Under the pieces are notes generated by a model that saw nothing but the letters and a program-made list of their open reading frames with translations, had not been told where the DNA came from and did no database searches. This document shows positions 21,881 through 32,429 of a DNA stretch of 64,000 nucleotides, one piece after another. Both the position numbers and the translations under genes were made by a program. How positions within the stretch are numbered: position 1 is the first letter of the stretch; every line of letters starts with the position of its first letter. Source of the DNA: Okapia johnstoni. Taxonomy: Eukaryota > Chordata > Mammalia > Artiodactyla > Giraffidae. The stretch covers positions 77,330,501-77,394,500 of the forward strand of contig CM044316.1 of NCBI GenBank assembly GCA_024291935.2, given 5' to 3'.

Positions 21881-22349
21881 ATTTTAGGGCTGTAGCAACT
21901 TAATGGTAAAGTGGACATTAAATAATGTGAAATGCAGAAAGGTGGTAGCAAAGGCTAGAGAAGAAAAAGCCATCAATTTGTCCATTAAGCTATTTAAATA
22001 ACTGCAGAAATTTCTGCTGTTTTACAGTTGTTCAGCACCAGCTAAATAGAAGATGATTCTCAACTCACAGCAATTTTCAGTTAATATGCTTAGAACTGTA
22101 AAACAAATAACCTCTAAGCAAATCAGAAGGCATTGCAGTCAAGTTAAATCCTAGAAGGTTCAGATGGGGGTCTTATTCCAAAGGTCTCATATTGAGGTAA
22201 GTAAACATGCCTTAGAGAAACAGTGCTTATCAATTTGAGATTCACTTTCTATCCTTCCTTCTCTCAGAACAAAATCTTTTCATAGGTCACAACTGGAGGA
22301 CCTGAGTCAGTTCATTCGCCTGAGCAAGTACTTGACTGTACTTGGTTTA
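21881..22349. other. Unclassified DNA, no gene seen
   Basis: No named repeat or coding signal was recognised. Confidence 0.5.
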
Positions 22350-22409
22350 GTTCAGTTCAGTCGCTTAGTCGTGTCCGACTCTTTGCGACCCCATGGACTG
22401 CAGCATGCT
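22350..22409 (-). mobile_element. BovB 3' end, about 60 bp, antisense
   Basis: GTTCAGTTCAGTCGCTTAGT to CCATGGACTGCAGCATG is the extreme BovB 3' end. Short flanking CTGTACTT and TTGTACTT may be its duplication. It sits directly at the edge of a small tandem repeat. Confidence 0.85.
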
Positions 22410-22497
22410 TGTACTTAACATGCACATTACTTAACATGACTTAACATGTACTTATCATGTACTTAACATGACCTAACATGACTTAACATGCACATTA
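22410..22497. repeat. Short imperfect tandem repeat of ACTTAACATG units
   Basis: About seven copies of a 10-11 base unit (ACTTAACATG and variants such as ACCTAACATG or TACTTATCATG), two of them followed by CACATT. The array starts right at the duplicated target of the BovB tail. Confidence 0.85.
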
Positions 22498-23371
22498 ATG
22501 TTAGCAGGTATATCGCCTATGGGTGTTTCTTTATTTTTGGAAGGCTCTCTTCCCTCTGCAGCTTCTATGCTCCCTCCCCACCCCATTTAAAAATCTTTCC
22601 ATTTTGCTACTCTTGTGGTATCTTGGTAAATGTGCAAGTACCTTTTTTTATAAAACATTCTATTTTAAAATTAAACCTTTTGCTATGACATAATTGTAGA
22701 TTCACACACTGCTGGAAGTAATGATACAGACATCCAGTACACCCTTTACCCACCCAGTTTCCCCCATTAATAACATACATGATACTAGTACAATACATTA
22801 ATAGTACAGTATATAGCACAATATCATGACCAGAATATTCGCATTGATACAGTCGAGATACAAACATTTCCATCATCACAAGTAGCTCCCTTTTACCAAT
22901 TTATAACCACACCTACTTCCCACTTACCTGTACCCCTTCATCAATTCCTAGCAATCACTAATCTGTTCTTTATTCTTATAATTTCAACATTTCAAGAATG
23001 TCACATAAATGAAATCATATATATGTGAACTTTTGTCATTGACTTTTTTTCATTCAGCGAAATTCTCTGGTGACATTACTCCAGGTTAATTAGTGATTGA
23101 ATAGTTTGCTCCTTTTTTTTTGTCTTGTCATAGACCAAATGAAGGACATCTGGGGCATTTCCAGTTTTGGCTATTACAAATAAAGTTACCATAAACATTC
23201 ATGTACAGGTTTTTGTGTGAATTTATATCTTCAGTCCTCTAGGATAAATGCCTAAGAGTACATTTGTTAGGCTGGAAAATATTTGTATATTTTGTTTTTA
23301 AGACTATTATTAAACTATTTTTATTATTTTAAAACTATTTTCCAAAGTGACTGTATCACTAACGTATATTT

Positions 23372-23607
23372 AAAATTTTTATTTATTTTTAATTGGAGGA
23401 TAATTGCTTTATAATATTGCATTGGTTTCTGCCATACATCAACATGAATCAGCCATAAGTATACATACGTCTCCTCCATCTTGAACCTTCCACCCCATCC
23501 CACCCCTCTAGGTTATCACAGAGCACCAGTTTGAGCTCCCTGCATCATATGGCAAATTTCCACTGGCTATCCATTTTACATATGGTAATGTATTTGTTTC
23601 CATGTAC
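23372..23607 (-). mobile_element. Young ruminant L1 3' end, antisense, inside older L1
   Basis: It starts with a T-rich tail, then CATCAACATGAATCAGCCAT and CATCCCACCCCTCTAGGTTA, wording shared with the copy at 58981-59497. A 15-bp duplication CACTAACGTATATTT / CACTAATGTATATTT lies at 23357-23371 and 23608-23622. Confidence 0.9.
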
Positions 23608-23766
23608 CACTAATGTATATTTTAAATTTCTACCAACAGTGTATGAATGATCTAGACTGTCCTCATCCTCACCAATATTTGGTAGTATCACAATTTTTTA
23701 AAGCCATTCTGGTAGGTGTTTAGTGATACCTAATTATGGTTTTTTTTATATTTCCCTAATGGCTAA

Positions 23767-23984
23767 AGGACTTCCCTGGTGGCTCAGATGGTAAAGTGTT
23801 TGCCTACTATGTGGGAGACCCGGGTTCGACCCCTGGGTCAGGAAGATCTCCTAGGGAAGGAAATGGCAACTCATTCCAGTATTCTTGCCTGGAAAATCCC
23901 ATGGACAGAGGAGCTTAGTAGGCTACAGTCCATGGGGTCGCAAAGAGTCAGACACAACTGAGCGACTTCACTAACTACTAACTA
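23767..23984 (+). mobile_element. Bov-tA SINE, sense, inside L1
   Basis: It runs from AGGACTTCCCTGGTGGCTCA to GAGCGACTTCACTAACTACTAA. The duplication CTAATGGCTAA is at 23756-23766 and 23985-23995. The tail carries ACTA repeats. Confidence 0.95.
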
Positions 23985-24358
23985 CTAATGGCTAACGATA
24001 TATGAGCATCTTTTCATGTGTTTATCTACCATCTGTATATCTTCTCTGATGAAATGTTTCTTCATGTCTTTTGCCATTCTCATGTTCTAATTGGATTCTT
24101 GCTTTTGAACTGTTGACTTTTGAGAGGTCTTTATATATCATGGATACAGAATATCTTTTTGTCAAAGATACATCTATCTTTTGTGAGATATGTGGTTTCA
24201 AGTATTTTCCCCCACTCTGTAGCTTCTCCTCAGTCTTTTATTGATCAAAAGTTTAAAATTTTTATCAAGTTATGAGTTTTGTCTTTTATGAATCATGGTT
24301 TTGGTAGCAAGCCTAAGAATTCTTTGCCTGGTCCTTGTGTCCCAAAGATTTTACCGTA

Positions 24359-24388
24359 TATACATATGTGTGTATATATATATATTTG
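24359..24388. repeat. AT microsatellite
   Basis: A short run of TATATA with interspersed TGTG lies within the reversed L1. Confidence 0.75.
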
Positions 24389-24489
24389 TAAAAGCTTTAT
24401 AGTTTTACATTTTACATGTGGTTTTGTGATCCATTTTGAATTATTTCTGTGTAAGGTGTGACATGATTGTCTATACAAAATAATTGACA

Positions 24490-25120
24490 AAAAAATTCCT
24501 GGAACTAATGTTATAGCAAGTTTTCAGGATACAAGGTTAAGAAACAAAAGTCAACTACTTTTCTATACACCAACAATGAACAAGTGGAATTTGAAATTAA
24601 AAGCACAATACAATTTATACTAGCAGCTCCCCAAATGAAATACTTAGGTATAAGTCCAACAAGATATGAACAAGAGCTACAAAACTGATGAATTCCAAGA
24701 AGAACTAAATACATGGTGAGGTATATCATGTTCATGGAAAGGGAGACTCAATATTGTCACGATGTCAGTTCTTTCCAGCTTGATCTATAGATTCAACGTC
24801 ATCCCAATCAAAATCTCAGCAAGTTTTTTTGTGGATACTGACAAACTGATTCTAAAGTTTACATGGAGAGGCAAAAGACCCAGGATAGCTATCATAATAT
24901 TGAAGAAGAACAAAGTTGGAGGACTGACACTACCCAATTTCAAGGTTTTATATGCAGCTACAGTAATCAGTTCTGTGTGGTATTAGCCAAATAATAGATA
25001 AATAGATCAAGGGAATAGAATAGAGAGCACAGAAATAGACCTCATAAAGCTAGTCAACTTATGTGGGACAAATGAGTAAAGGCAATACAATGGAGCGAGA
25101 ATAATGGAAATTTTCATTTT
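24490..25120 (+). mobile_element. L1 ORF2 segment in inverted orientation
   Basis: Sense-strand ORF2 coding is readable: YIYTN/AAPQMKYLG-like text near 24620-24660, then NVIPIKISASFFVD, DKLILKFTWRGKRPRIA and LKKNKVGGLTLPNF in the frame 24762-24986. It abuts the antisense L1 of 22650-24489. In ORF2 order it lies just upstream of that part, so the two make one L1 with a 5' inversion. Confidence 0.85.
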
Positions 25121-25820
25121 CTAAAATGTAGGCACAGGATGCTATAATGCAGGGTCATGCTGTGGGTAAAAAATAGTGCGAGATTTCTATATATTCACCT
25201 ATCGTGTGTTTCCCTATATTAAAGACAAGAGGCCCACATCAACCATCGAGAAGCAAACCACCTTCACACTGGGTAGAAAGTGCTTTCTAGGGAGGACAGT
25301 TTCATGTGCAACCTCCCCACTCCCCACTTGTCCCCACACCCATTCCTGAAATTTCACTTTCCTGGGTAACTTGACAGAAATTCCAAAAGAAGAGCTGGGA
25401 GGGCTCAGAAATTTAAAGGAGGTGTCAGTTTATATCTGGATATGTAAAAGAGGTCAGTGGGAAGAGCCATGGCAAGAGAATAACACATAGTTGCCTTATA
25501 CTACCCAAGCATAAACCACATTTGTCACAGTAATAAACTCAGGCAGTAGGACCAAGGTTTTTCTTTGACCAGCAGATGTACATTAGTAAAGAGACTTTAA
25601 ATATCCAGAAAGCTGGATAAAAATAATACACATCAGCCAGCCAGCCAACCTAATATCTAAGAAAATGGATCTGAGAGCAACCAGATAGACAATGAGAAGA
25701 CTGGACTACATAGATTTTTCCTGTTTTATACATGTATAGAAAAAAAAATATGAGCCCTATGAAAAATTTCTGCAGGGTCAAATTCAAATATCACTTTTAT
25801 GATATAAATTAACAGCATCG
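25121..25820. other. Unclassified DNA, no gene seen
   Basis: No named element was recognised. The GC content is slightly higher near 25240-25350. The last bases hold AACAGCA (25811-25817), a possible duplication for the CHR SINE that follows. Confidence 0.45.
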
Positions 25821-26004
25821 TTTTTGTTTTTTAAATATTTGTTTATTTATTTATCTGGTTGCACAGGGTCTTATGTGGGATCTTTAGTTGCAGCATGTGA
25901 ACTCTTCGTTGCACCATGTGGGATTTAGTTCTCTGACCAAGGATCAAACCTGGACCCGCTGGCAGTATGTAGTCTTAGCCACTGGACCACCAGGGAAGTC
26001 CCCG
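25821..26004 (-). mobile_element. CHR-type SINE, antisense
   Basis: A TTTATTTATTTA tail, GGTTGCACAGGGTCTTATGT and the head GCCACTGGACCACCAGGGAA define it. A weak 7-bp duplication AACAGCA lies at 25811-25817 and 26005-26011. Confidence 0.87.
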
Positions 26005-26011
26005 AACAGCA

Positions 26012-27229
26012 CAGCTTTGAAGAACATTTACTCCAGGAATTTATTTTAAAGCTCTCCTTTTATTTTCCCAAATCCAGGAAAATTTAGATTCTATGAATAG
26101 GGAAGTAAAAGATGAAACAACAGACTGAGATAAAAGGGGAGTTGGCTGGGAACCAAGTGAAAGATCAAAAAGAAACAAAGAAATGCATCTGCAGAATTGA
26201 AGACATTGTTTTAGGTAATAAATTGCAGGTACAGAAAAATGTTCTTGCAATAAGGAAGATATACTACTATATAACTACTATAATAAGAAAAGGAAAAATT
26301 CAACTACAAAAGAAAAGATCACAGAAATAGAAGCAGAAGACAAATGAAAGAGAAATGACACTTCAAACCAGTAGAAAATTTCTGATATGAAGAAAGACTG
26401 ATAGACTGAGCAGGCTCAGCTGAACGAAAAGACATCACTATAAAAAGAGGATGCTATTTAATGATACTCCAACATTAGGTAGAGAATTCCAAGCAAAAGC
26501 AAAAATCACAGAGGCATTAGGAAAAACAAAATAGACTTTATATCCTAGAATGAGAATTGAGCTTGTCTTAGATAACTTCTAGTAAACAAAATAAACATTT
26601 CATAATAAACTAGAAGAAAATAGAGTACCATCTAGTTTTGAGGAAAAAAAAAAGATTGAGGTTCAAGAATTTTTTCAGTTATGAAAGGCCTTAGGACATA
26701 TGCCACTCATCTGTTCTTAAATAAACTGAGATAAAATAAACTGATAAAAAAGACATATTCAGCTAAATGAGAGACAAAGTAAATATAAAATTTAATAATG
26801 GCATTGGAGAATTAGTTGTAAACATCAAAGACAATGAAATGTAGAATTAATGAAAAGGTTTTTAAAATAATTCAAAGCAAGAAGCAAAGATCATTTTTTT
26901 AAAAAAGGACATATAGTATAAAACATTTAAGAATAACCTGGACATAGGGTGGATGGAGTATTAATTTTTTGTATTACATATTTTATTGGTTATATTAATC
27001 ATTAAGGAAACATGAATTTATTTATTTAGTATGATGGTAATCATTAGTAGAATGATAAAAAATGGACACTATCAAAATCACTAGAATAAGTAGGTAAATT
27101 TTAGATTTATATACATCCTGGCTCCTCCTCTAACTCGTTGGAGCAGTTCCTTAGAGCTGAGACTCTCTCCTGGGCTATAGTCCTCAGTAAGGTTCTCAAA
27201 TAAAATTGAAAGTCTCACACACACACACA
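26012..27229. other. Unclassified AT-rich DNA, possibly old L1
   Basis: It is A-rich on the plus strand. It may include upstream parts of the L1 that is recognisable from 27230, but I cannot show it. A short CA repeat lies at about 27217-27228. No gene is visible. Confidence 0.4.
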
Positions 27230-27830
27230 TACAAAGTAGGTAAATTTTAGTTTTCATGAGACAAAATATCAAAGAAGCACAAAATGACATGTTAACATAT
27301 ACAAAGATGTCAACTATGACAATAACAATCAATAAGCTAAATTTTTCAACTAAAAACATGAATATTCTCAGATTGAGCCAAAATACAAAGTAAATTTTGT
27401 GCTCTTTACAAAGAGTCACACTGTCAAACAAAATTAGAATATTTTAAGGTAAAATATATACTGCTGCTGCTGCTGCTAAGTCGCTTCAGTTGTGTTCGAC
27501 TCTGTGCGACCCCACAGATGGCAGCCCACCAGGCTCCGCCGTCCCTGGGATTCTCCAGGCAAGAACACTGGAGTGGGTTGCCATTTCCTTCTCCAAAATA
27601 TATACTACAAATTAAAAAAGAAAAAAAAAAGCAGATATTATGTTGTTAATGCTGGTCAGAGTAGAACCCAAGGTAAGGAAAGAGCACTAAAGAGGGCAAA
27701 GATTATTTTACTTTTATAAAGGATAACTCTATAACAGACATAAGTGATTGTGTATATAACATCATTGAAATATATAAACAGCTATAAAATAGGCAATAAC
27801 AATTCTATTTGCATTTGATATGTTGAGTTG
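27230..27830 (+). mobile_element. Ancient L1 (L1M-type) endonuclease region, sense
   Basis: The text TCTTTACAAAGAGTCACACT and GCACTAAAGAGGGCAAAGAT matches the decayed L1 ORF2 endonuclease coding order. No frame remains open. A BovA fragment is inserted at 27463-27594. Confidence 0.6.
27463..27594 (-). mobile_element. BovA monomer SINE, antisense, inside L1
   Basis: A GCTGCT tail leads into AAGTCGCTTCAGTTGTGTTC and one monomer follows, to CATTTCCTTCTCC. The duplication AAAATATATACT is at 27451-27462 and 27595-27606. Confidence 0.93.
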
Positions 27831-27899
27831 GTAATACAGTAAGCTTATATGATATCTGAATAGCATAATTTTAAAAGTTTAGTTGTTAATTAAATTGTT

Positions 27900-27939
27900 T
27901 ATATATATATATACGTGTACATATATATATATACACGTG
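27900..27939. repeat. TA microsatellite with a hairpin
   Basis: ACGTGTA (27913-27919) pairs with TACACGT (27932-27938) across a TA repeat, so the array can fold on itself. Confidence 0.85.
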
Positions 27940-28098
27940 CTTAATCGTTCAGTCATGTCCAACTCTTTGCAACCCCATGGACTGTAACCTGCCAGGCTCC
28001 CCTGTCCATGGGGATTCTCCAGGCAAGAATACTGGAGTGGGTTGCCATGCCCTCCTCTAGGGGACCTTCCCAACCCAGGGATAGAACCCAGGTCTCCC

Positions 28099-28101
<3 letters not shown>
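27940..28101 (-). mobile_element. Bov-tA SINE, head-truncated, antisense, between two AT microsatellites
   Basis: CTTAATCGTTCAGTCATGTC starts it, the body follows, and it stops at the B-box region (ACCCAGGTCTCCCGTGC) without the rest of the tRNA-like head. CGTGC appears at both edges. Confidence 0.85.
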
Positions 28102-28165
<64 letters not shown>

Positions 28166-28175
28166 TACATACACA
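28102..28175. repeat. AT dinucleotide microsatellite
   Basis: A pure AT run covers about 28103-28150 (24 units), then becomes imperfect with GTATATATAC and ends in a short CATACACACA. Confidence 0.95.
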
Positions 28176-28401
28176 CATTTAACTCTGTACTGTATAAACA
28201 GAAGACAAATATTTTTTGAGAATTCATGGAACTTTATACAAGTTGATCATAAATAAGACCACAAAGAAAACACTGTTAATTTTAAAAAGTGAAAATTAAA
28301 TAGACCTCTTTTTTTTTACTATAAAGCAATAAAATTTAAAATTAGTAACATAAGATTAAACAAACACTGAAACACTTGGATATTTGAAATCTCACAAATA
28401 A

Positions 28402-28654
28402 CTGATAGCTTCCCTGGTGGCTCAGATGGTAGAGTCCCCCTGCAATGAAGGAGCTGTGCTGTGCTTAGTCGCTCAGTTGTATCCGACTTTTTGCAACCTG
28501 GGTTTGATTTCTGGATGGGAAAGATCCCCTACAGAAGGAACTGGCAACCCACTCCAGTATACTTACCTGGAGAATCCCAGGGACAGAGGGGTCTGGCATG
28601 TTTCAGTCCATGGGGCTGCAAAGAGTCGGACACAACTGAGTGACTAACATACTT
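28402..28654 (+). mobile_element. Bov-tA SINE, sense, with an inserted SINE fragment
   Basis: The head TAGCTTCCCTGGTGGCTCAG is intact and the body ends GGACACAACTGAGTGACTAA. The duplication TCACAAATAA is at 28392-28401 and 28655-28664. Between the A-box and B-box regions lies a 43-base antisense SINE/BovB tail (see next entry). Confidence 0.9.
28454..28496 (-). mobile_element. Antisense SINE tail fragment within Bov-tA
   Basis: TGTGCTTAGTCGCTCAGTTG and the bases to TTTTTGCAA are the reverse complement of the Bov-tA/BovB 3' end. They interrupt the head between GCAATGAAGGAG and CCTGGGTTTGAT. Confidence 0.85.
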
Positions 28655-29567
28655 TCACAAATAATGACTGGATTAAAAGATAACAAAAATACAATTACAA
28701 AACATTTCAAAAATAAATTTGCTGTTCTTAATTCAAATGTTTATAGGCTTGAAGGTTTATGAAAATCTTTTATTTATGAAACAAAGTTTGGAGAGTTACA
28801 ATGTGTGAACCACATAAATTGGAGTACTGTCTCCTTCTACTCTCTCTACTTTCTACTAGATGAAGGAAAGCCTTTTTTGGACAACTTAAGCATTTGTAAT
28901 GATGAGAACAACTTCCATGGTGAATACTACCCAGGAGAATTGTGTGCTTTGAAATAATTTGGGAGATCACTTCTGGCAGCACCTTGGAGATTTGTTTTTT
29001 AACTAATTTGTGCTTACAAAGTATGGTCTTTCAGAGTATGTGGCCATTCAAACCACTTAAACACACTTTAATACAATCACCACAATAGAGTTATTCATGT
29101 GGTTATTTGAAGTCTGGTTGTGTAATCCTCTCATATGATAGTGTGCTTTTGTGAGTTAAAAGTCAACATTAAAAAGGCTCGTGGAATTAATTTAGGTTCT
29201 GTATGATTTATCACTCAGCCGGTCATTGCAGACTATATTGTCATGAAAGGAGGCGGGTTAAGTGGGAAGAAAAATGCCCGAGTTCTCCTTTTAAATAGAA
29301 TAAAATCTTAAATCTGTAGGACTATTCTGATTGGAAGAACATGTACCCTTTGGTGGGAATTCAGGATTTAAATGCTAAATTCAAAAGATCAGGACAACTT
29401 GACTATTTTTAAATTTATTTTTAGATGTGAGAATAAATGGTAGAACTGTCAGAATATTAAGAGGTGAGCACCCTCTCAATTCAAAATGGCACATTGTTAC
29501 CTGTAGTGATTCAGGTAAATAAATACTTTTTAGTTGGACTTCCAGTCTTATATCTGTTCCTTGTTAA

Positions 29568-29645
29568 TGTTAAAATACAGTTAATAATGTTAAATAATGT
29601 TAAAATTTAAATGTTAAAAGTTAAATAATGTTAAAATACAGTTCT
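29568..29645. repeat. AATGTTAAA-rich imperfect tandem repeat
   Basis: The words AATGTTAAA and ATACAGTT recur several times within 78 bases, consistent with slippage or local duplication. Confidence 0.75.
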
Positions 29646-31243
29646 AAATCTTTGATAATTTCTGTCTTCTCAAGTTTCTGTAGCAGTCACCACTTTATTT
29701 TCTTTATCAATCTTATTTTTCTTTTCCTTCCTATCTCAATTAAGTACCTTCATTATGCAATTAACAAATTAACAATTTTTCAGTGCTTGAATAAGAGAAA
29801 GTTCAAGAATATCTTCTGAGAATCTAGAAATGTGATTTTCTTAAACCTTGCAACCAAAAATTATTTTTCAAAGCATACATGATTTTAAAAATTGAGTTTG
29901 CAAGGCTCATTCAACATTTACTAGCCTTTGGTTCCACTAATAACATCAAGATAATGAAAGTAAATCATGGACATGTTAAATTTGTCACTTTAAAGTTTTT
30001 TTGCTTTGTGTCATTTATCTAGTTTCTAGATAAATGTCTAAGTTCAATGGATGAGAGCGAAGAGCTAATGAACCATATCCTTAGTAGTGTTTTCCCTCTG
30101 GTGAAGTTCAATAAACTGTTAAACTATTATGACTGGTAGGAATTAACATTTTTTGCTCTAATAATTAAAGTAACTGGGAATAGAACCATTAACTATAGTT
30201 GTGCCTACTAAGTTCATCTCCCAAGATGATTAAGAAGGAAAGAATAAAACTTCTTTAAATGCCCTTTGTCAATCTTCACAGATTGGAAAAGAAGAAAAGT
30301 ATATTTTGGAAAAGCTGACACTAAATAGTTTCCTGTCCACATATAATTTCTTTATGTTGTAAGATTTAAAGAGGCAAAAGACTGCAAATAAAATAATATC
30401 CAATCAAAATATTTGTCAAATTTCTAAGTTAAACATAGCCCCTTCCTCTCTGCTTTAATATTTTTTACTTTTATAGTATATTTGCAAAATAATCATGAAG
30501 TTTTACGCACTCAAAGTATTATATTTTAGGATGAATGCTTTGATTTCAGCTTCAGGAAAAAATTTAAAAGAAAAGGAAAAACTTTATCATAGGATTTTGA
30601 TAAAAGAATATATTCCCTTAAACTGCATTCCAATCCTATTTGATTTAACAAAATTTTCCAAAGAATTTATACCTCACAAACATGTTTATATATGTTTGAG
30701 ATGGCAATGACAGATGTTTGTAGATATGAAAAATATAAAAGGCCTTCTGAGTCTGAAAGAGTATTTCACATTAGAACATTTGATTAAGCCAGAACACCTG
30801 TTATAATTTGATAAGAGGAAACCTTTTCCTAAAAGTCACTCAGAACTATCAACTTTACTCATTAAAAACTTCATTATACCAGTCTCTCTGTTTCATTGCT
30901 TTAGTCACTAAAATTGGGGTTGAATACTTGTGTAAAGTAAACAATTCATTCATTTGTGTTAAATATCTCTTCTTCTTCTTTCCTGAACTAACCAAGAACT
31001 ACTACTACCTATGCCACAGTGTTCCTAGATCAGTGACTAGGAGCCACTTAGCTTTGGGCAATTGCATTTTATTTCTGTGTGCCTTGCACTGATCACCCAA
31101 TTTTATATGTAAAATAAATCTTTGCTTTACATCCTTAGGAAAGTGGTTAAGAAGAGCCCACTCAAAAAGATGAAATGAACTTATACCAAGATATTTTAAG
31201 TTTTAGTACACTGGAGATAGTATTTTAGAAAAACAATATGTCA

Positions 31244-31296
31244 TGTAACAAGAATCAAAAATCAAAATTGTTGTAACAAGAATCAAAAATCAAAAT
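31244..31296. repeat. Tandem duplication, 28-bp period
   Basis: A 25-base string starting TGTAACAAGAATC is identical at 31244-31268 and 31272-31296. Confidence 0.93.
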
Positions 31297-31606
31297 ACTT
31301 CTCATTGGACTAGAAGTTGAAAGTCAACTGAGATTATGCATTCAAAATTCTGAAAGAAAGTGACTTCTAATCTAACATTCTGTATCAAGTCAAATTTTAA
31401 TCAAGTTTCAGGGTAGAATAAATAAATTTCAGTCAGGCAAGTTTTAAAAAATATATTTTTCTTGTTCCCTTCACTTAGGAGGCTACTGGAGGCTGAGTTC
31501 TACCAAAATGAAAGAACAAACCAAGAAAGAAAACCTGAAAAACCAAAAACAGTACTTCCAACCAAACAGAGATGAAGGTAATTAACATGATGCTTATGAG
31601 AGGAGA

Positions 31607-31765
31607 CCTGGGTTTGATCCCTGGGTTGGGAAGATCCTCTGGAGAAGGAAATGGCAACCCACTCCAGTACTCTTGCCTGGGAAATTCCATGGACAGAGAA
31701 GCCTGGTAGGCTACAGTCCATGGGGTCGCAAAGAGTCGGACACGACTGAGCGACTAAACTTAAAA
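31607..31765 (+). mobile_element. Bov-tA SINE, 5'-truncated, sense
   Basis: It starts at the B-box region (CCTGGGTTTGATCCCTGGG) and runs to CGACTGAGCGACTAAACTTA. The 14-bp duplication CTTATGAGAGGAGA is at 31593-31606 and 31766-31779, so the truncation arose at insertion. Confidence 0.95.
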
Positions 31766-31779
31766 CTTATGAGAGGAGA

Positions 31780-32172
31780 TCTCAGGATGAAAATTGCAGG
31801 TAGAGAGGAGAACCCATTCATATTGGGGCATGGCAGAAGGCTCTTCAGATAATCTATTAGGAAGATGAAATATTAATTTCTGAATATCTGATGCAGATAT
31901 TTGAATATTTTGAAGGCAAATGTAGACAATTTGATAGAAATTTGGATGTAATCATAAACACAGAAAATAAAGCAAATAAGAAAAATATTAGTTATAGACA
32001 AATAGAAGTTAAGCAGATAGAGAGGAATTATGACTTCCTTCCTGGCCCAGCTGAGATAGTGTTTATAGTATAGCCACTCCAGCTCTATTTTAGTTACTGT
32101 TTCCCTGATATTTCTGTTTTCAATCCTTTTAACTTTCAACCCATTTGTGTCTTTGCATATCTCTTTATACAA
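31780..32172. other. Unclassified DNA, no gene seen
   Basis: Two short opposed frames (31873-32175 minus, 31891-32073 plus) overlap and have no known domain. No named repeat was recognised. Confidence 0.45.
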
Positions 32173-32185
32173 CACAAGTTAGATT

Positions 32186-32404
32186 GCGTGTATGCTAAGT
32201 TGCTTCAGTCGTGTCCGACTCTGTGTGACCTTATGTACTGTAGCCCTCCAGGCTCCTCTGTTCATGGGGTTCTCTAGGCAAGAATACTGGAGTGGGTTGC
32301 CATGCCCTCCTCCAGGGGATCTTCCCAGCCCAGGGATCAAACCCTTGTCTCCAGCATCTCCTGCATTGCAGGTGGATTCTTTACCACTAGGCTACTGCGG
32401 AAGG
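32186..32404 (-). mobile_element. Bov-tA SINE, antisense
   Basis: It runs from GCGTGTATGCTAAGTTGCTT to the head near TTTACCACTAGGCTACTGCG. The duplication CACAAGTTAGATT / CACAGGTTAGATT is at 32173-32185 and 32405-32417. Confidence 0.93.
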
Positions 32405-32429
32405 CACAGGTTAGATTATGTGTGGGTTT

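Larger units (their letters stand above)
22650..24489 (-). mobile_element. L1 LINE (L1MA/L1MB-like) 3' UTR and ORF2 end, antisense
   Basis: The plus-strand text is the reverse complement of an L1 3' UTR (GTAGATTCACACACTGCTGG, CCACCCAGTTTCCCCC) followed by reversed ORF2 (CTGTATATCTTCTCTGATGA, TTACATTTTACATGTGGTTT). A younger L1 fragment (23372-23607) and a Bov-tA (23767-23984) sit inside it. At about 24490 it switches directly to L1 in the opposite orientation. Confidence 0.85.
28665..31592. other. Unclassified AT-rich DNA with two local duplications
   Basis: No gene or named repeat was recognised. An AATGTTAAA-rich stretch (about 29568-29645) and a 28-bp-period duplication (31244-31296) are the only structures seen. 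Frames at 30495-30710 and 30808-31092 show no known domain. Confidence 0.45.

Noticed and set aside
22410..22497. Possible CRISPR-like array
   Set aside because: Units are 10-11 bp, degenerate and without spacers, in a mammalian genome.
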